Below, piece by piece: positions 33,414-45,393 of a DNA stretch of 64,000 nucleotides. The stretch is from Stenopsyche tienmushanensis (taxonomy: Eukaryota > Arthropoda > Insecta > Trichoptera > Stenopsychidae): contig WACJ01000081.1 in the NCBI GenBank assembly GCA_008973525.1, positions 62,001 through 126,000 of the forward strand, given 5' to 3'. A program made the position numbers and the translations under genes. The stretch's first letter is position 1. Every line of letters starts with the position of its first letter. A model generated the notes under the pieces. The model made no database searches, was not told the DNA's origin, and was given only the letters and a program-made list of their open reading frames with translations.

Positions 33414-35048
33414 TATATAATAAATAAAAGCATGCTCGTATGATCATTCTTTACGCATTTTTGAGTTTTATTTCGGCGAAACAAATAGTTTAATTCTCGA
33501 AGGGTTAACGACGTACCCTATCCGCGTACAATACAACAGCCACGGTCATCTAAATCGTTCGATGTATGATGCCGTGTTCGGCAAAATAGGGGGATGGGAT
33601 TATTTATAACGGTGGATAATCGATAGAAGTTTATTTATGGGGTTATAAAAAGAGGTAGAATGTCTTTTTCATTCTGTGTAGGCAGATTTACGACCGAGTC
33701 GAGGTCTAATTTTCCTGCCGCGAACAACGCGCTTGCAAATTCCGGTCGATCTTTGAAATTCGCACGTCGAATGTCAGAATAATGCGGATGTATAAATTTG
33801 TATTATGGCCGTTGTAACTTACCAATGTGGGTGCGATTACTGTGAGTCTTTGGATGATAATAGGTGATCAATGATGGCACATACCTGAAAATAAAAATAC
33901 GTTATTATTGCATATTGAATTTTTTGGATGGGTTGCAAAACGAGATAGCTTATTGCTGTTAAGCACTTTTTAGCTATTCTGTTAGGATGCTCGAATAGCG
34001 ACGAGGATGAAACTGTGTCAATAAGAATCTCGAAGTACAAAAAAGCAGTTCAATATGGATCGTTGTTGGTTTCAATAAACCTCTGTCAACAGCGTTACGT
34101 TACAAAGATACAAAGCCAAAAGTAAAGCAATGCAGTCGACATCACATTATGTCTAACGATATTTCATTTCGCCTTACAAAGACTTGGGGCCTTGTGGACA
34201 ATAAGGTGCAGTGTCAGGGTTTCACTTTGTTTCCCTTGAAAGCCTTACAAGAAACATGTATATTTATGAAGCATGCGAAACTTGAAAGTAGATTTTGAAA
34301 ACAGAATATAGAATCGATCCATGGTTATCATCTCACTAACGATAACGATACTTTAGCGAAATCTACAATAGCAACGCCTCATTTCCAAGCACGCCTATGA
34401 AATATATTTTTTTCCATACATTTTTAAAGCGTTACATCCTGAAAAATTGAATAAATCTGAAAGCTCGATGCACTCGGATCAATCACGCATCAGCGCAAAG
34501 AATAATCTCGCTGAAAGCTCCTCGTCCATCGCCATTAATTAAATGAAACGTGCAAGAAGGATGATTGATGGAAAGATTTATAGCTTGTTATAATAAAGAC
34601 GAAGCTGCAAGGAGACAGATCTGCGATGCCGAGATAATTCATTGACTCATCATCAGAGTGACGGATCAAAATGGATGGTTTATAAATGCGCACTTGATCA
34701 TTAATAATATAACAATATAGAGGGCGGACAAAATATCCCCCGATAGGAGACGTCTGATGTTATCCGAGACGTCGGGGACCGGAAAACGGTGTGTCGGCTT
34801 ATTATGCACCGGAAGGAGCGAAGATTTCGCCAGGATAAGTCTTTTGTCAACCCCCTGAGCCGGAGATGTTATTATCTGTGTTATTTAGAAACGGTGAAAA
34901 ACTTGTATAGCTATAACGAGATGTATGATTGCGGCGCCATCTTGTGGATGTGGCCAAAGCTTTTTGCGGACGATTTGCATACATTTTATGATATTTTATT
35001 CAATGCTCCAATATTGGTAAGTTTGATTATATTTATCTTACTCTAGTC
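33414..35048. other. No recognisable gene; GC-richer islands
   Basis: The 33480-33840 and 34440-34830 parts are GC-richer and unrepeated. The second carries GAAAGCTC at 34459-34466 and 34513-34520 and an ATTAATTAAATG homeodomain-type site. An 85-codon frame (34789-35046) lacks an ATG at its start and has no recognisable domain. Confidence 0.4.
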
Positions 35049-35270
35049 CAGTAGTTCTTAAACTTATGTAGTCCACGGACCCCCTCTTGATCAAATTATT
35101 TTCGAGGATCCCTTCTTGAACGTTATTTTTGGCGGACCCCAAACCCAATATTTTACGTCGTATTTGAGACTTATTTTTTTAAATAAGTGAAATTTCTTGT
35201 TCAAGTAAAGATGTTTTATATATTATAATGTTTTTTTATATTTTCGCGGATCCTAGTTTAAGAACCACTC
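35049..35270. mobile_element. hAT-type MITE (222 bp)
   Basis: The left end CAGTAGTTCTTAAACTTATG and the reverse complement of the right end, GAGTGGTTCTTAAACTAGGA, are inverted repeats of the CAGTGGTTCTyAAAC type seen in many hAT elements. GGACCCC and GGATCC words are repeated inside. An 8-bp target duplication is not clear, and the right terminal base is uncertain. There is no coding capacity. Confidence 0.7.
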
Positions 35271-35800
35271 TAACTACAAAGTCAACTAATAAATGCTAAA
35301 GCGTATTTCGGTCTATCATCCAATACTTAAAAATATAATAGTTTAAACCCATCATCAAGGTTAAGAAAATGTCGAAAAACGTAAAATTTTGAACGAAAAT
35401 GCAGTTTCATATTTTTTTAAATATAATATTATGAAAAATATTTTCATTTTTTTAGAAGTTACAATTTTACTTTAAAATGTGCAGATATTCTAAGGCAGAC
35501 GGATGAACATCAAAATCCTCAAAAGAAATATCTGATGTAATTCGAGATGATCGATTGATGATTTCAGCCAATAAACGATATCTGCGCTTTTTTAAAAAAA
35601 GCTCACAAAGCTTTTATATTAATTTGAGACCTCATGATGGAAATATTTAGATGGCGAGATAAGACAGCTACTTCGACTGAAGATATTTTTTGTATATTTC
35701 TTTAAGAGAGAGTAGACCTAGCTGCGAGACTTTCCTGCGAAACCATTGCTCAACAACGAGATCAAAGAGAAGTGGAAAAAATTTGTCTAATATATAAATA
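35271..35800. other. Nothing recognised
   Basis: A+T-rich sequence between the hAT MITE and repeat A with no open frame of note. Confidence 0.45.
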
Positions 35801-36060
35801 TCAATGTTTGTTTGTCCGTATTTAATGCACTTCCATACCGTTCATCTGATTACGATAACACTTAGTCAACTCACTGCTTACATTCGTGGAAATAACATAG
35901 GCATTGTAAAAATATTATATGGATGTTGGCGCATATTTGTCCGGTGAAATGAAATTTGGTCTGCGGGGATGGGGAGAGAAAAGCTGCGCGTGCAATATGG
36001 TGTATACGTCGGTCTTCAAACCGGGAGCCTGTGTGCATATGATTTTGGATCTTCATGTAT
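35801..36060 (+). repeat. Interspersed repeat family A, copy 2
   Basis: TGTTTGTTTGTCCGTATTTA, CCGTTCATCTGATTACGATA, AACATAGGCATTG and GTGTGCATATGATTTTGGAT follow the same order as in 720-1050. It ends at GATCTTCATG, earlier than copy 1. Confidence 0.8.
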
Positions 36061-36094
36061 CGGAAAGAACCAATGTTTAAAAACACTATCAGTA

Positions 36095-36479
36095 AATTTC
36101 AAGTTGATATAAATGAAACTCGCAATATTTAAACGCGTTTTTCTCGAAAGTACTTTTTTCAAGCTCACGGAAGTGCTCCCACACGCCCTAGATGAGAATT
36201 CTTTATAAAATTTTGACAAATATGTGTATAATAAACGTTTTCATCGTTTGATCTATAATTATCAAAAAAATATTTAAATACTTTTATTTAATGAACAAAA
36301 ACCTACAAAAAACGTTAATAAAAACATACTTTTTTCTTCGATTGCTCACTATTTTTTTTATTTTCCAATATTTTTTTTCAATTTTAGTCTAAGCTATACA
36401 CAATGTTATACAAAGTAAAAACATGTATAATTTTATTGCTGCAAATCATCTGTCCAGGATTTAGGACTTCCGTAGTGAA
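36095..36479 (+). repeat. Mutator-like 3' module, copy R1
   Basis: TTCAAGTTGATATAAATGAA, then AACGCGTTTTTCTCGAAAGT, a CACACGCCCTAGAT segment and CTGTCCAGGATTTAGGACTT match 46790-47225 over about 390 bp. The TTTTTCTCGAAA core is shared with the Mutator-like copies at 24685, 55940 and 59900. Minus frames across it (35871-36219) are incidental. Confidence 0.7.
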
Positions 36480-36523
36480 GAATGTCATCGCTCACGTATG
36501 ACGATGCGTGAGCGATGACATTC
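36480..36523. repeat. Perfect 17-bp inverted repeat, 10-nt loop
   Basis: GAATGTCATCGCTCACG at 36480-36496 and its exact reverse complement at 36507-36523 are separated by TATGACGATG. The left arm corresponds to the end of the sister copy at 47205-47220 (GAATGTCATCGCTCG). The right arm therefore appears to be an added inverted duplication at the end of the repeat. Confidence 0.9.
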
Positions 36524-39041
36524 CAATTACCATACTGGTCTAAACTTGGTTAAAACAAATTTAGCTTTATTTGACGTCGTTTGCAGAATCAAAGTCATTA
36601 GGATGACGGTCCAAGGTATATTAAAATTTATCTCAGAGAGGCGTTAATATCTGAATAGCCCCAATTGGAAAATATAATATTTAGATTTTAATATTTTTCA
36701 ACAGTCAATGCAGACGTACATCCCCTGTGCCTTCCATCTGCGATGTTATTAGATTACATTCATGCACTGCCGGCACATAGAGTTCTTTCATCTCGCCACT
36801 TATTCTCAAACCTCGATATGGCACAGATTCACAACGGTAGGGTGGGTGGAAACACTGGTGACATCTGGTGGCAGAGAAGGAGGCAGGAAGCTAAAAAAAA
36901 AACTCGGCATCATCCTGTCCCGTCTATCTGAGTAAACACACTCAGACGGATTACATTGTGATTTATTAAAAGTGTATGCCAAGTAATTGAATTGAAACGT
37001 CTAGCGACGCCAAAAATATTCAGAACTCATAAATTCCCCCTGGCGGAAATATATTCGAAGCTACCGACTGGTCAGTGTGAGTCCTTTAAGCGAATATCAA
37101 ACTTCAAAGCAAAATTATTTTGGTCAAAATGTATTATAGTATTCAAATAAAATATGTTGGATATGCATCGATTGATTATGTAACTAATTAATATAAGTGT
37201 AAAATTTAACGTCGATATCGAAGAACTTAATTTCTCTTCGAATCTGCACAGTATGAGCTCCCGCTTTGGGTCACCCAGATAACGAAAAATGTCACCCACA
37301 TACTCGAGCTACCAATACAACAGTATGCCATCTTATGCTGGTCCGAAAATAGATGTTAAAAATTGTTTAAATCTAATCTCTTGTAAAAGTTGTTCAAATC
37401 TACAGGTATGCTTGGCAACCACATTTTTAAAACACATACTCGCTATGAAAAACCATGTAAAAGTGGTCGGCAATAGTCCCATAAAAGGGATCGCTAAAAG
37501 CCACTCAAGTTATTTCATGTATTTCGTGATATAAAAGATTTGTTAAGGATGATATAAACGCTTTGTATTCCAGGAGTATTGCCTATGTTGAAGGCAGATA
37601 ACAAGAAGACGACATAATAAAATGTAATACAAAGGGAGTGATTAAAAGCAACCAGAATAACTAACACCAATTGGATAGCCTTTAGGGATGAAAACGAGTA
37701 CATATAGTATGATTTTGAAATTTTAATAGTGCAATTAAATACATTAAGATGTTCAGTCAAGCAGATTATGCCAACTTTGATATTTCGCCTCACCAAGTTC
37801 AATCATGATTTCCAATATCTAATTGCTCCTCTGCCTTAAGTCATTATGGATATATAAGTATACAGTCTAGCCTAGACAGGAAAGTTATTCCCAATCATGA
37901 ATTTTTAATTGAAACCTGTTCGTTGAGCCCAATTTAAATCGATGTGGACATTAAATGCATAGTGGGCGCCATGAAATCACCGGCTTTTATTATTTTTTAA
38001 TTTCGACACGAAAGCTCGAATGAAAGCTCTTTAGGAGGTTGCACGTAATAGCGACATATTGAAAAGAAAAATAATGGCGGGATATTAAACGAGGTGGCTT
38101 TCGGAGCTTTTCTGTCGGATGGCGTGATGAACGCAAGAGTCATAATTGAAAGGCTTTAACGGCATCAGTGGCAATTATATGGGATCCATTATGGCTTATG
38201 GTGTCTTGCTGCTGCAGCGTCCAGACACCGTTGGGAGACAATCTCTTTTTCCGTCGCAGAAAATAAACGATCTAATTAAAAACAGGCTGTTGCCGTCCTC
38301 TTTCATGCTCGATGGCTACATCTCGATGGAAATTTAATTTTAGCATGCGGCTATTGAGCGTTTTGAAATATGATTTTTGGTCCAAACCGCAGCTAAATTA
38401 CTGGATTCTGCGGGAATTCTGCTTGAATAATAAATTGTAGCCCAACTACAATGCAGTTGGAATCAAGAAACAAGACAAAAATAATAGAATATGGGCGATA
38501 GTAAAATAAATAAATCCATAGATAACATATAGACGTGCCAAATGGGTGAAAAATCACTTTCTATGGAAATAGATTGATATTTTTATTAATATAGATTTTT
38601 TTTATATTTACAGATTTACAGATTGAAGAAAATGAAAAATAAGCTTTATTATGAATTAATTTGTGATATAAAAATATTGATATATTTTCTTTGAAACATA
38701 GAAGAGTGTCATTAAAGCACAAAGAGAATATGGAAGTTCTTACTATACTAAGATTTTGCACTTTGCACCAATCATCTACGTATTTGATTCTTTAATTCGA
38801 TAATATTACACTCGGTTCGTATATATTTTTTAACCCCTACGGAAGTACTATCGGAGACCCTCCGTTTCCCCCTCCACTATTCAGAAAGAAGAATTGAAGC
38901 TCGGAGACAGACAGAGACAGAGAGAACTTAGCGCAGTTCGGGAGACTGAGATGGAGAGCTTCCCTGCATGCATCACACGATTGTATAGATCGTTAGCCCA
39001 AATTTATCGACTAATAATGATTTCGATTTCAGGTGTGTTAT
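36524..39041. other. No recognisable gene; GC-richer island 37940-38340
   Basis: Frames at 37072-37299, 37289-37534, 37515-37802 and 38146-38337 are open without recognisable motifs. The 37940-38340 island carries GAAAGCTC at 38010-38017 and 38022-38029. A purine tract of GACAGA/GAGA units lies at about 38900-38928. Confidence 0.4.
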
Positions 39042-39238
39042 TTGTTTATGCAAAGAAATAACCGAATATTGTGTGCTATCGACAATGTTTGTTATTTTAA
39101 CTGCTTGCCGTTCTTCGCTGCATGTTGAATGAGTCTTTGTCCAATTATCATTTCCTTCTAAAGGAGGAGCAAATAAATCGATTTTTTGTGCATTGTTTAT
39201 GTAAAGAAATGACGTGACCTTGTATGCTATCAAATGTT
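39042..39238. repeat. Diverged direct duplication, two ~50-bp units
   Basis: TTGTTTATGCAAAGAAATAA...GTGTGCTATC at 39042-39092 is echoed by TTGTTTATGTAAAGAAATGA...GTATGCTATC at about 39189-39238. The two units share order and spacing of words with about a dozen differences. An 86-codon minus frame (38973-39233) spans both but is not recognisable. Confidence 0.5.
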
Positions 39239-42200
39239 TATTTACAATTGACCCTGCCTCGAATCGAAGATTGTCTTACGGATTCAGGGAGGTTTTAACA
39301 GGATAGCCAGTAAGAATAAGCCAGTAATTGCATATTTTATAACCATTGTTAATAGGAAGGATTTCTCGCCATATTTATTCTTAATTTTAAGGGTCAGGTT
39401 CAAAACCAGATTGTGGAAAAAAATATCACGTATAAATAAAGTATTAATATTACTGATCGATTAAGATTTATCCTGATTTCTTATGATTGACTCAATTTGC
39501 AATCATAATTAAAATGTTTAAAAATGGTTTAATTTTGCAACTTATCCATAGATTATCTTCTATTCATATCCACATATTGTATGAGCTTCATATCTATTTT
39601 ATATCACATTTTAGTCATTCTTCCAAATATCACTAAATAAGTAAATATATAATATATGGTTATGGTTCAAATGTGAGTCAGAAAGTGCCCGAAGAAGTAA
39701 TTGTCATTGTAAAAGCTTCGATATTAAATAAATTGTCAAACTCTCAATATTTTTTGCATAAACGAGCAAAGTTTGAATTTAATGACTTCCAAACTAGTGG
39801 AACAATTCATATAAAATGCAAAATTGATACGGTGTTAAACGAGTCCCAGGGCTTCCGAAAGTTTGCCGCGATTTATTTAGCGCTATATTGTATCAGTTCC
39901 AAGTTTTCCTATATTTACAGTAATCAGTCGGGTGGAAGGCGAAAGGAAAAGCGGGGAAATCGAATAACCCGCGATCTCGGGGGAAATAATACACATTATA
40001 ATTTCCTTCTGAGAAAGAAAAGGAGAAAAAGAAACGTATCCGATATAGACGGAATCCTTTGAAGTGATTCCAATGTATTTTTTTTATTTATGCCTCTCTC
40101 TACGGGACAGACCAAAATGTCTTGTTTGTTTTCAATTATGTATAAATTGAATATGTCCTTTTTGTTGCGAACGTCAGGTATCTTAGACACAAATCATAAT
40201 GGCCCAAATCGAGGCATTCCCGCGGGAATATAAGATGAGATGCTTAAAAAATCCAACTGTCGGATTACGCGACAAATAATATGTCAAGTCTTCATAATAG
40301 CCCGGCTGAATGGCGTTATGTGAAACATAGTGATTATCATATTTTGAGGGATGGAAAAAATCGATTTGGCACATATTTTGCATAATGGTAGGGATAGAAG
40401 CGGGTTTTGCGTTGTTAACACATTGTAGAGCGCGTGTAGATATGCATTGATGCGGGTGAAAAATGTGTTTTTCGTGCTGGAAAACTGCGTTAGATATGGC
40501 CATAAATGGTGTCGTTATCCCGAATAAAGACTTTCCGATGGCATTCGACATATCAGCTGGGAGCACGTACAAAGATACAGGAATGGCTGTCGAGAAGGGT
40601 CAGGACCAAAGGCGATGGTGACCGATGTCCCCAGCTTTGCACAAAGCGGGATGCTTCTATTGAAAATTCTTCAATGTTGGCCAGGACCGCATCGGGGAAA
40701 ATAAAAACAGATTCTAAACAGCGATAGAAGCGAAAATTTTCGATTTGAGGAGAAGATAGCATAGCTCAATGATGATTTTTATACAACGAGGGTTAAGCTT
40801 GTTTTTTAAATTGAAAAATATTTCCACAGTCAATATCACAAAGTGAAACTCGGATATTTAAATTAATAGAAAATATAGCTCTTAAAAATTTTTTGGCGCT
40901 AAAAATGATTGATCTTAGAATATTTTAAATCTGTATACTTTTTTTCTGTAAATGAAATCTAATCATAAAACATAGTTTAAGCTGTTTGCTTTAAAAATGT
41001 AAATTTTTACTTGAAGGCTGAATGGCCGTCAAACCACCGATAACAGCTCACCCATTGATAATTAATGCAAGTTTAATAGTCAAAAATTCTTAATCGTCTA
41101 TTATTCGCAATTTATTTTAAGCTAAAAAAATTCTTTAAATTACGTGAAATTTTATATAGGATCAAAATTGTTTAACAAATCTAATGGTTGGATTAGATCT
41201 AAGATAAATCGGAGCGTTTGAAAAAAGCTTCATGTTAAGCTTATAAAACAGATTACTTAAAGTGGATTATAGAGTGGACTATGTAATTTCTTAGATGGCC
41301 TTAATTTCTATCGATTGACTGAAAATACCAGGCTTTAATATCTTATAATAGTAGTGACTAATTGAAATTTGTATATAAATTGGTTTATCAATTTTTAATT
41401 TTTCAAGATCGGGAAATTAAATTGAGCCTGTTTTCCGATATTAATTATTGGGTATTCCATTATGCTAATATTTGATTAGTGAGATTCAATAAATTTAAGT
41501 CTTTAAATGGTCTAAATTGCTATGATTGTATGATATTTTTTCAGGAATATGTTCAATGCTCATAGCGTGGGTGGGTATTAAAAATGACTTTCATTTTGAA
41601 TGATGGCTTATACAAGCGAGTAATTTCGTCCATGGCACAAACACACAAACGACTTTGTAAACATGTCGCCACTCCGTATGACGCATGAGGCTTCTTAAAT
41701 TTGCTTTTTTTCAGACATCTGTACCAGTCACGATATTGTTCGTGGTTATAAGGAGCAAGATGTTTGTGATTGTAGGACATTTTTTTTTATTCGGGCAAAT
41801 TCCCAGTCCGCTCTTTGTACGGGAACAAGTCGTTTGGAGCAGATGCAATATATCGCCGTCGTCGGAAGGGCCAGGACATAAATCTTGGTTGAGCGTACTG
41901 CCCGCGGGGAGGGCACTTGCGGATGTCCTGGTGGTCCTGGCGGATTCTTTACGCCGAAAGAAAATATAATGTCGCCATTGTTTTTCGATGCACCGCAAAA
42001 CCGGGCTCAAATTATAGCATACGCCTTCGATGAAAGGCCTCTCATGGCTCGGATTTAAAAATAACCGGATGGAAGTTTCGGGGATCATCGCAGTAAATTT
42101 TGATACCTTGGCGAAATTTGTTGGTTAATCTTCAACAGAATGATGGCCGGCGAAAGCGCTTTAGCACGCCACACATCCTCCGTGCTGAATTTGAGCACAT

Positions 42201-42926
42201 CGTTATGGGTGATATACAGGAGTCGAGAAGAAAAGAAGAGACGCCGGAAAGGATACTAATGTAAGGGTTACAGGAGCCAGCCGGGTCCTAAAATTGAAGA
42301 TTTTCAGTTAATCCATGTTTATTTGGGTCGATGTGGAGTTGGTGCTCTCGGAAATAAGTCGAGAGATAGAAATGAAGATAAAACGCGCTTTTTATATAGG
42401 TTTTCCATTTCGCCAACGAAAACAAAACGATCCGGCCTGGTGATTTTTTAAATCGCTTTACGGCATTATTTAACGGAAGGCTTTGTCCAAAGCGGACGCT
42501 GAATGTTACTTCCGGTTTAAAAGCGTTTCGAGCTACGTTAGTCATTCAGGATGCAGACTGTATTTTACAGCGAATGAGGGTTGGGCACACTTTCGGTCTT
42601 CTATCCAAATTCAAATTTATTTTGCATTCCAAAAGCAAACATGGCTAAACAGCTAAAAAGGATTCACGAAAATGAACACTCAAATTTCCCATTATTTATT
42701 ACGAAAGCTCCAATAAAATATATAGAGATGGCGTTGCGTGCGATGCTCGACACTTTTCCAATAAAGACAAATTACATTATCATTGCCGGTTCAACCCAAC
42801 GTCTGCTTCATTAATAAAAGCTCTAAAATGCATCAAATCATACCCATGATATTGAAAATGTACACGCGAATAGATATCCAATGTGACCCAGCGTATATCA
42901 AAATGAAACTCGGACACATGTTATTA
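39239..42926. other. No recognisable gene; GC-richer islands
   Basis: Frames of 129 codons at 39673-40062 (+) and 40183-40572 (-), and of 125 codons at 41711-42088 (-), are open but have no motif I recognise. The islands at 40190-40780 and 41640-42580 are GC-richer and unrepeated. Cores of the GTCCGAGTTTCAT repeat lie on the minus strand at 40844-40854 and 42903-42915. Confidence 0.4.
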
Positions 42927-43047
42927 TCAGGCCAGTCCAAAAGTTCATGCGCATTTTTTTGGAAAAATGTAAATAAAACACAATTTAACATTAAATTTTG
43001 AACCTGTCGATAATGTGTAAAGTATTCATCAATCGTGCATTGTTATA

Positions 43048-43806
43048 TTAGGGTGTCCCATAAGTTTCTTTCGTTTTCATATTAAGAAAAAAATAAACAA
43101 TAATTTGTATTACATCAAAATTTATTGAATAATATACAATCCATTCTGTTCTATTACCTTTCTCCTTTTCTTTGGAAGCCTCATAATGCCTTCTTGCCAA
43201 AATTTCCTAGGTTTGTTAGCAAAATATTGATCAAGGTACATTTTTATATCATTTTTTGAATTAATTTTTTTACCAGGTAAAGAATTTTTCAATGAAATAA
43301 ATAAATAATAATTTGAAGAGGCAATGTCCGGAGAGTATGGAGGATGAGGTAAAACATCCCAGTCAAATGATAATAATTTATTTCTGACGAGCAAAGACAC
43401 ATGAGGCATGGCGTTATCGTGATGAAAAACAACGCCTCGTCTGTTCGCTAATTCTGGCCGTTTTCTGGCAATTGCATCCTTTAGATTGTCTAGTTGGAAA
43501 CGATATTTTGTTGAATTGATCGTTTAACCTTGCTGAAGTAGCTCATAATAAACTACCCCCTTTCAGTCCCACCAAATGCATAGCAAAACTTTTTTTGAGG
43601 TAGGCCAGGTTTAGCTACAGTTAAAGCTTCTGTACCCTTGGTCCAAGGCCGTTACGTTGGATATTCTCATAGAGTATCCAACTTTGATCTCCAATGACAA
43701 GTCTCTTCAAAAAAGGTTGGCTATTATGTCGTTGGAGAAGAAGATCGCATATTGAAATACGTTGAAGTTTATTTGAGTCAGTCAGTTCATAAGGAAGCCA
43801 CACATC
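43048..43806 (-). mobile_element. Mariner element 2 (family M1), 5'-truncated, nested
   Basis: The 3' terminal repeat TTAGGGTGTCCCATAAGTTT starts at 43048 directly after TA. The sequence runs on the minus strand up to the CACACATCTGAAAG segment (43799-43812), where mariner similarity stops abruptly inside the coding region. No 5' terminal repeat is present, so the element was truncated after or during insertion into the MITE. Confidence 0.9.
43122..43806 (-). pseudogene. Mariner transposase (M1), N-terminus missing, frameshifted
   Basis: On the minus strand the frame starts within the linker (WLPYELT), then gives RLVIGDQSWILYENIQ with the first catalytic Asp intact. Frameshifts follow near 43600 and 43500. 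The last 95 codons (43122-43409) are open, with HHDNAMPHVSLLV just before them and LPHPPYSPDIASSNYYLF inside. This gives the DD34D catalytic triad of mariners, and the frame ends in WQEGIMRLPKKRRKVIEQNG. It is the most complete catalytic core of the three M1 copies, but it lacks the DNA-binding domain and cannot work. Confidence 0.88.
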
Positions 43807-43981
43807 TGAAAGATACTGAAAGAAATTTCACTAATTTCTTACCTTACTCAACCTGTGAGATGAAGAGAAATTATTAATAGTGGAGGAAAATATATCATTG
43901 ATTAAAATGTTAAATTGTGTTTTATCTACACTATTTAAAAATACCCCAAAAATGGGCATGAACTTTTGGACTGACCCGATA

Positions 43982-44366
43982 TATAAAATTTTATGATGTT
44001 ACCTTTAATTGATAATAATTAAAATACGCATATAATTAATCAAAATGCAAAATGCTTATGCGGATACACATGAACTTATATACGATTATGATGAATATTT
44101 GATATAAAAATGAGCAATTTCATTAACGAGAGGGGAATAATAGAAGGGTGAAATGAAATATGAGTTAATCTCCGCAAGTGATTCAATGTGATCTTGCATT
44201 TTGATTTGAGATCACGGAGGAATTCATCTGATTGAAATTGCTTAATTCACTCTACATTATCCGGCCTAATGGTGGTTTTAAATTTAAACGAGTTCATCCG
44301 GATGAATCATTGAACACATTTAAATCATTCATGATTGATGGTAAAATAAAAATAATATTTATTTAC
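43982..44366. other. Nothing recognised
   Basis: A+T-rich spacer between the MITE and the non-LTR remnant. Confidence 0.45.
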
Positions 44367-45393
44367 AAAAGTGTATAAGAAAGGCGCTAAGACTGATATA
44401 TCCAATTACCGTCCAATCTCAAAGCTTTGCATCATATCTAAGATTTTCGAGAAAATTATTTATAATCAGGTCTAACTTCAGCAAGGCTTTTGATCGGATA
44501 CGGCATGACATCCTTCTCAGTATACTTTATAACATTGATGATTTGTTGAGATGATTTTCATCTTATATTGATATTCGAACTCAAGATGTGGTTGTCAAAA
44601 ATTACATCTTGAGGTGGGTTCTTGTACCTAATGGAGGACCTTAGGGTTTCTTGATCAGTCCTCTGTTGTTTGCAATATGCTTATACGATGTATATACTTA
44701 TTTACAGTCTTCTAAATTATTGCGCTTTGCAGATGATGTGAAAGTTTATACTACTGTTTCGTCAATAAGTGATGCAATGGCGTTACAAGGGGACTTATAA
44801 CGACTGCAAAAATATTGTGATGATCATTGCTTAGATATTAACCCATCGAAATGTAGTGTAATGACCTTTTCGCGAAAGCGTAAAGTTTAAAAATATTTTA
44901 AGCACCAATTGAAAAGTGAATTATTACAATGGAGCGATACACTATGAGACCTTGGAGTGTTACATGATTCGAAGCTATTATTCGATCAACATGTTAAATC
45001 TATTATTTCGAAAGCTATGAAGGCCCTTGGGTTTATAATAAGAGGCTCTGATGATTTTCGTCAAGTGAAAACGCTGAAAATATTATATTATACCCTTGTT
45101 CGAAGTCACTTGGAATACGCCTCTCAAATCTGGAATCCCTTCTACGTTACATATATATCTCGAATCGAAAACACCCAGAAAAAATTACATGCTACTGTAC
45201 GCATGACAAATACGATTCTAGATGCTATGTAATTGTAACATGTAATTTTTCAGTATTATTATAATGATTTATGTATTACTTATTATAACTTCGTTGTTTA
45301 TTAGTAAATATCTCTAATTAAGTTGTTTATTGTATCTTGTATTGTGTGTAAACAGCTGTTGATATTCCATGAAATAAATAAATGGAAATCATA
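44367..45393 (+). pseudogene. Jockey/CR1-like non-LTR retrotransposon, RT C-terminal part and 3' end
   Basis: The stretch reads with several stops and frameshifts as reverse transcriptase: VYKKGAKTDISNYRPIS, then FSKAFDRIRHDILL, then PNGGP and SPLLF, then the YADD-box equivalent FADDVKVY at 44726-44749. After this come CLDINPSKCSVMTFSRKR and a final open segment of about 90 codons (44957-45232) with KTLKILYYTLVRSHLEYASQ and WNPF. About 30 codons are missing between the first two motifs. It ends in an AATAAATAAA-type 3' tail at 45370-45393. The element is 5'-truncated, as is common for LINEs. Clade assignment beyond jockey/CR1-like is uncertain. Confidence 0.85.

Larger units (their letters stand above)
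42927..43979. mobile_element. Mariner-type MITE, copy 2, interrupted by mariner
   Basis: The left end TCAGGCCAGTCCAAAAGTTC and the reverse complement of the right end, TCGGGTCAGTCCAAAAGTTC, match the MITE at 8285-8454. TA lies outside both ends (42925-42926 and 43980-43981). Both halves carry the ACACAATTTAACATT segment. The middle is occupied by mariner sequence on the opposite strand. Confidence 0.85.
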
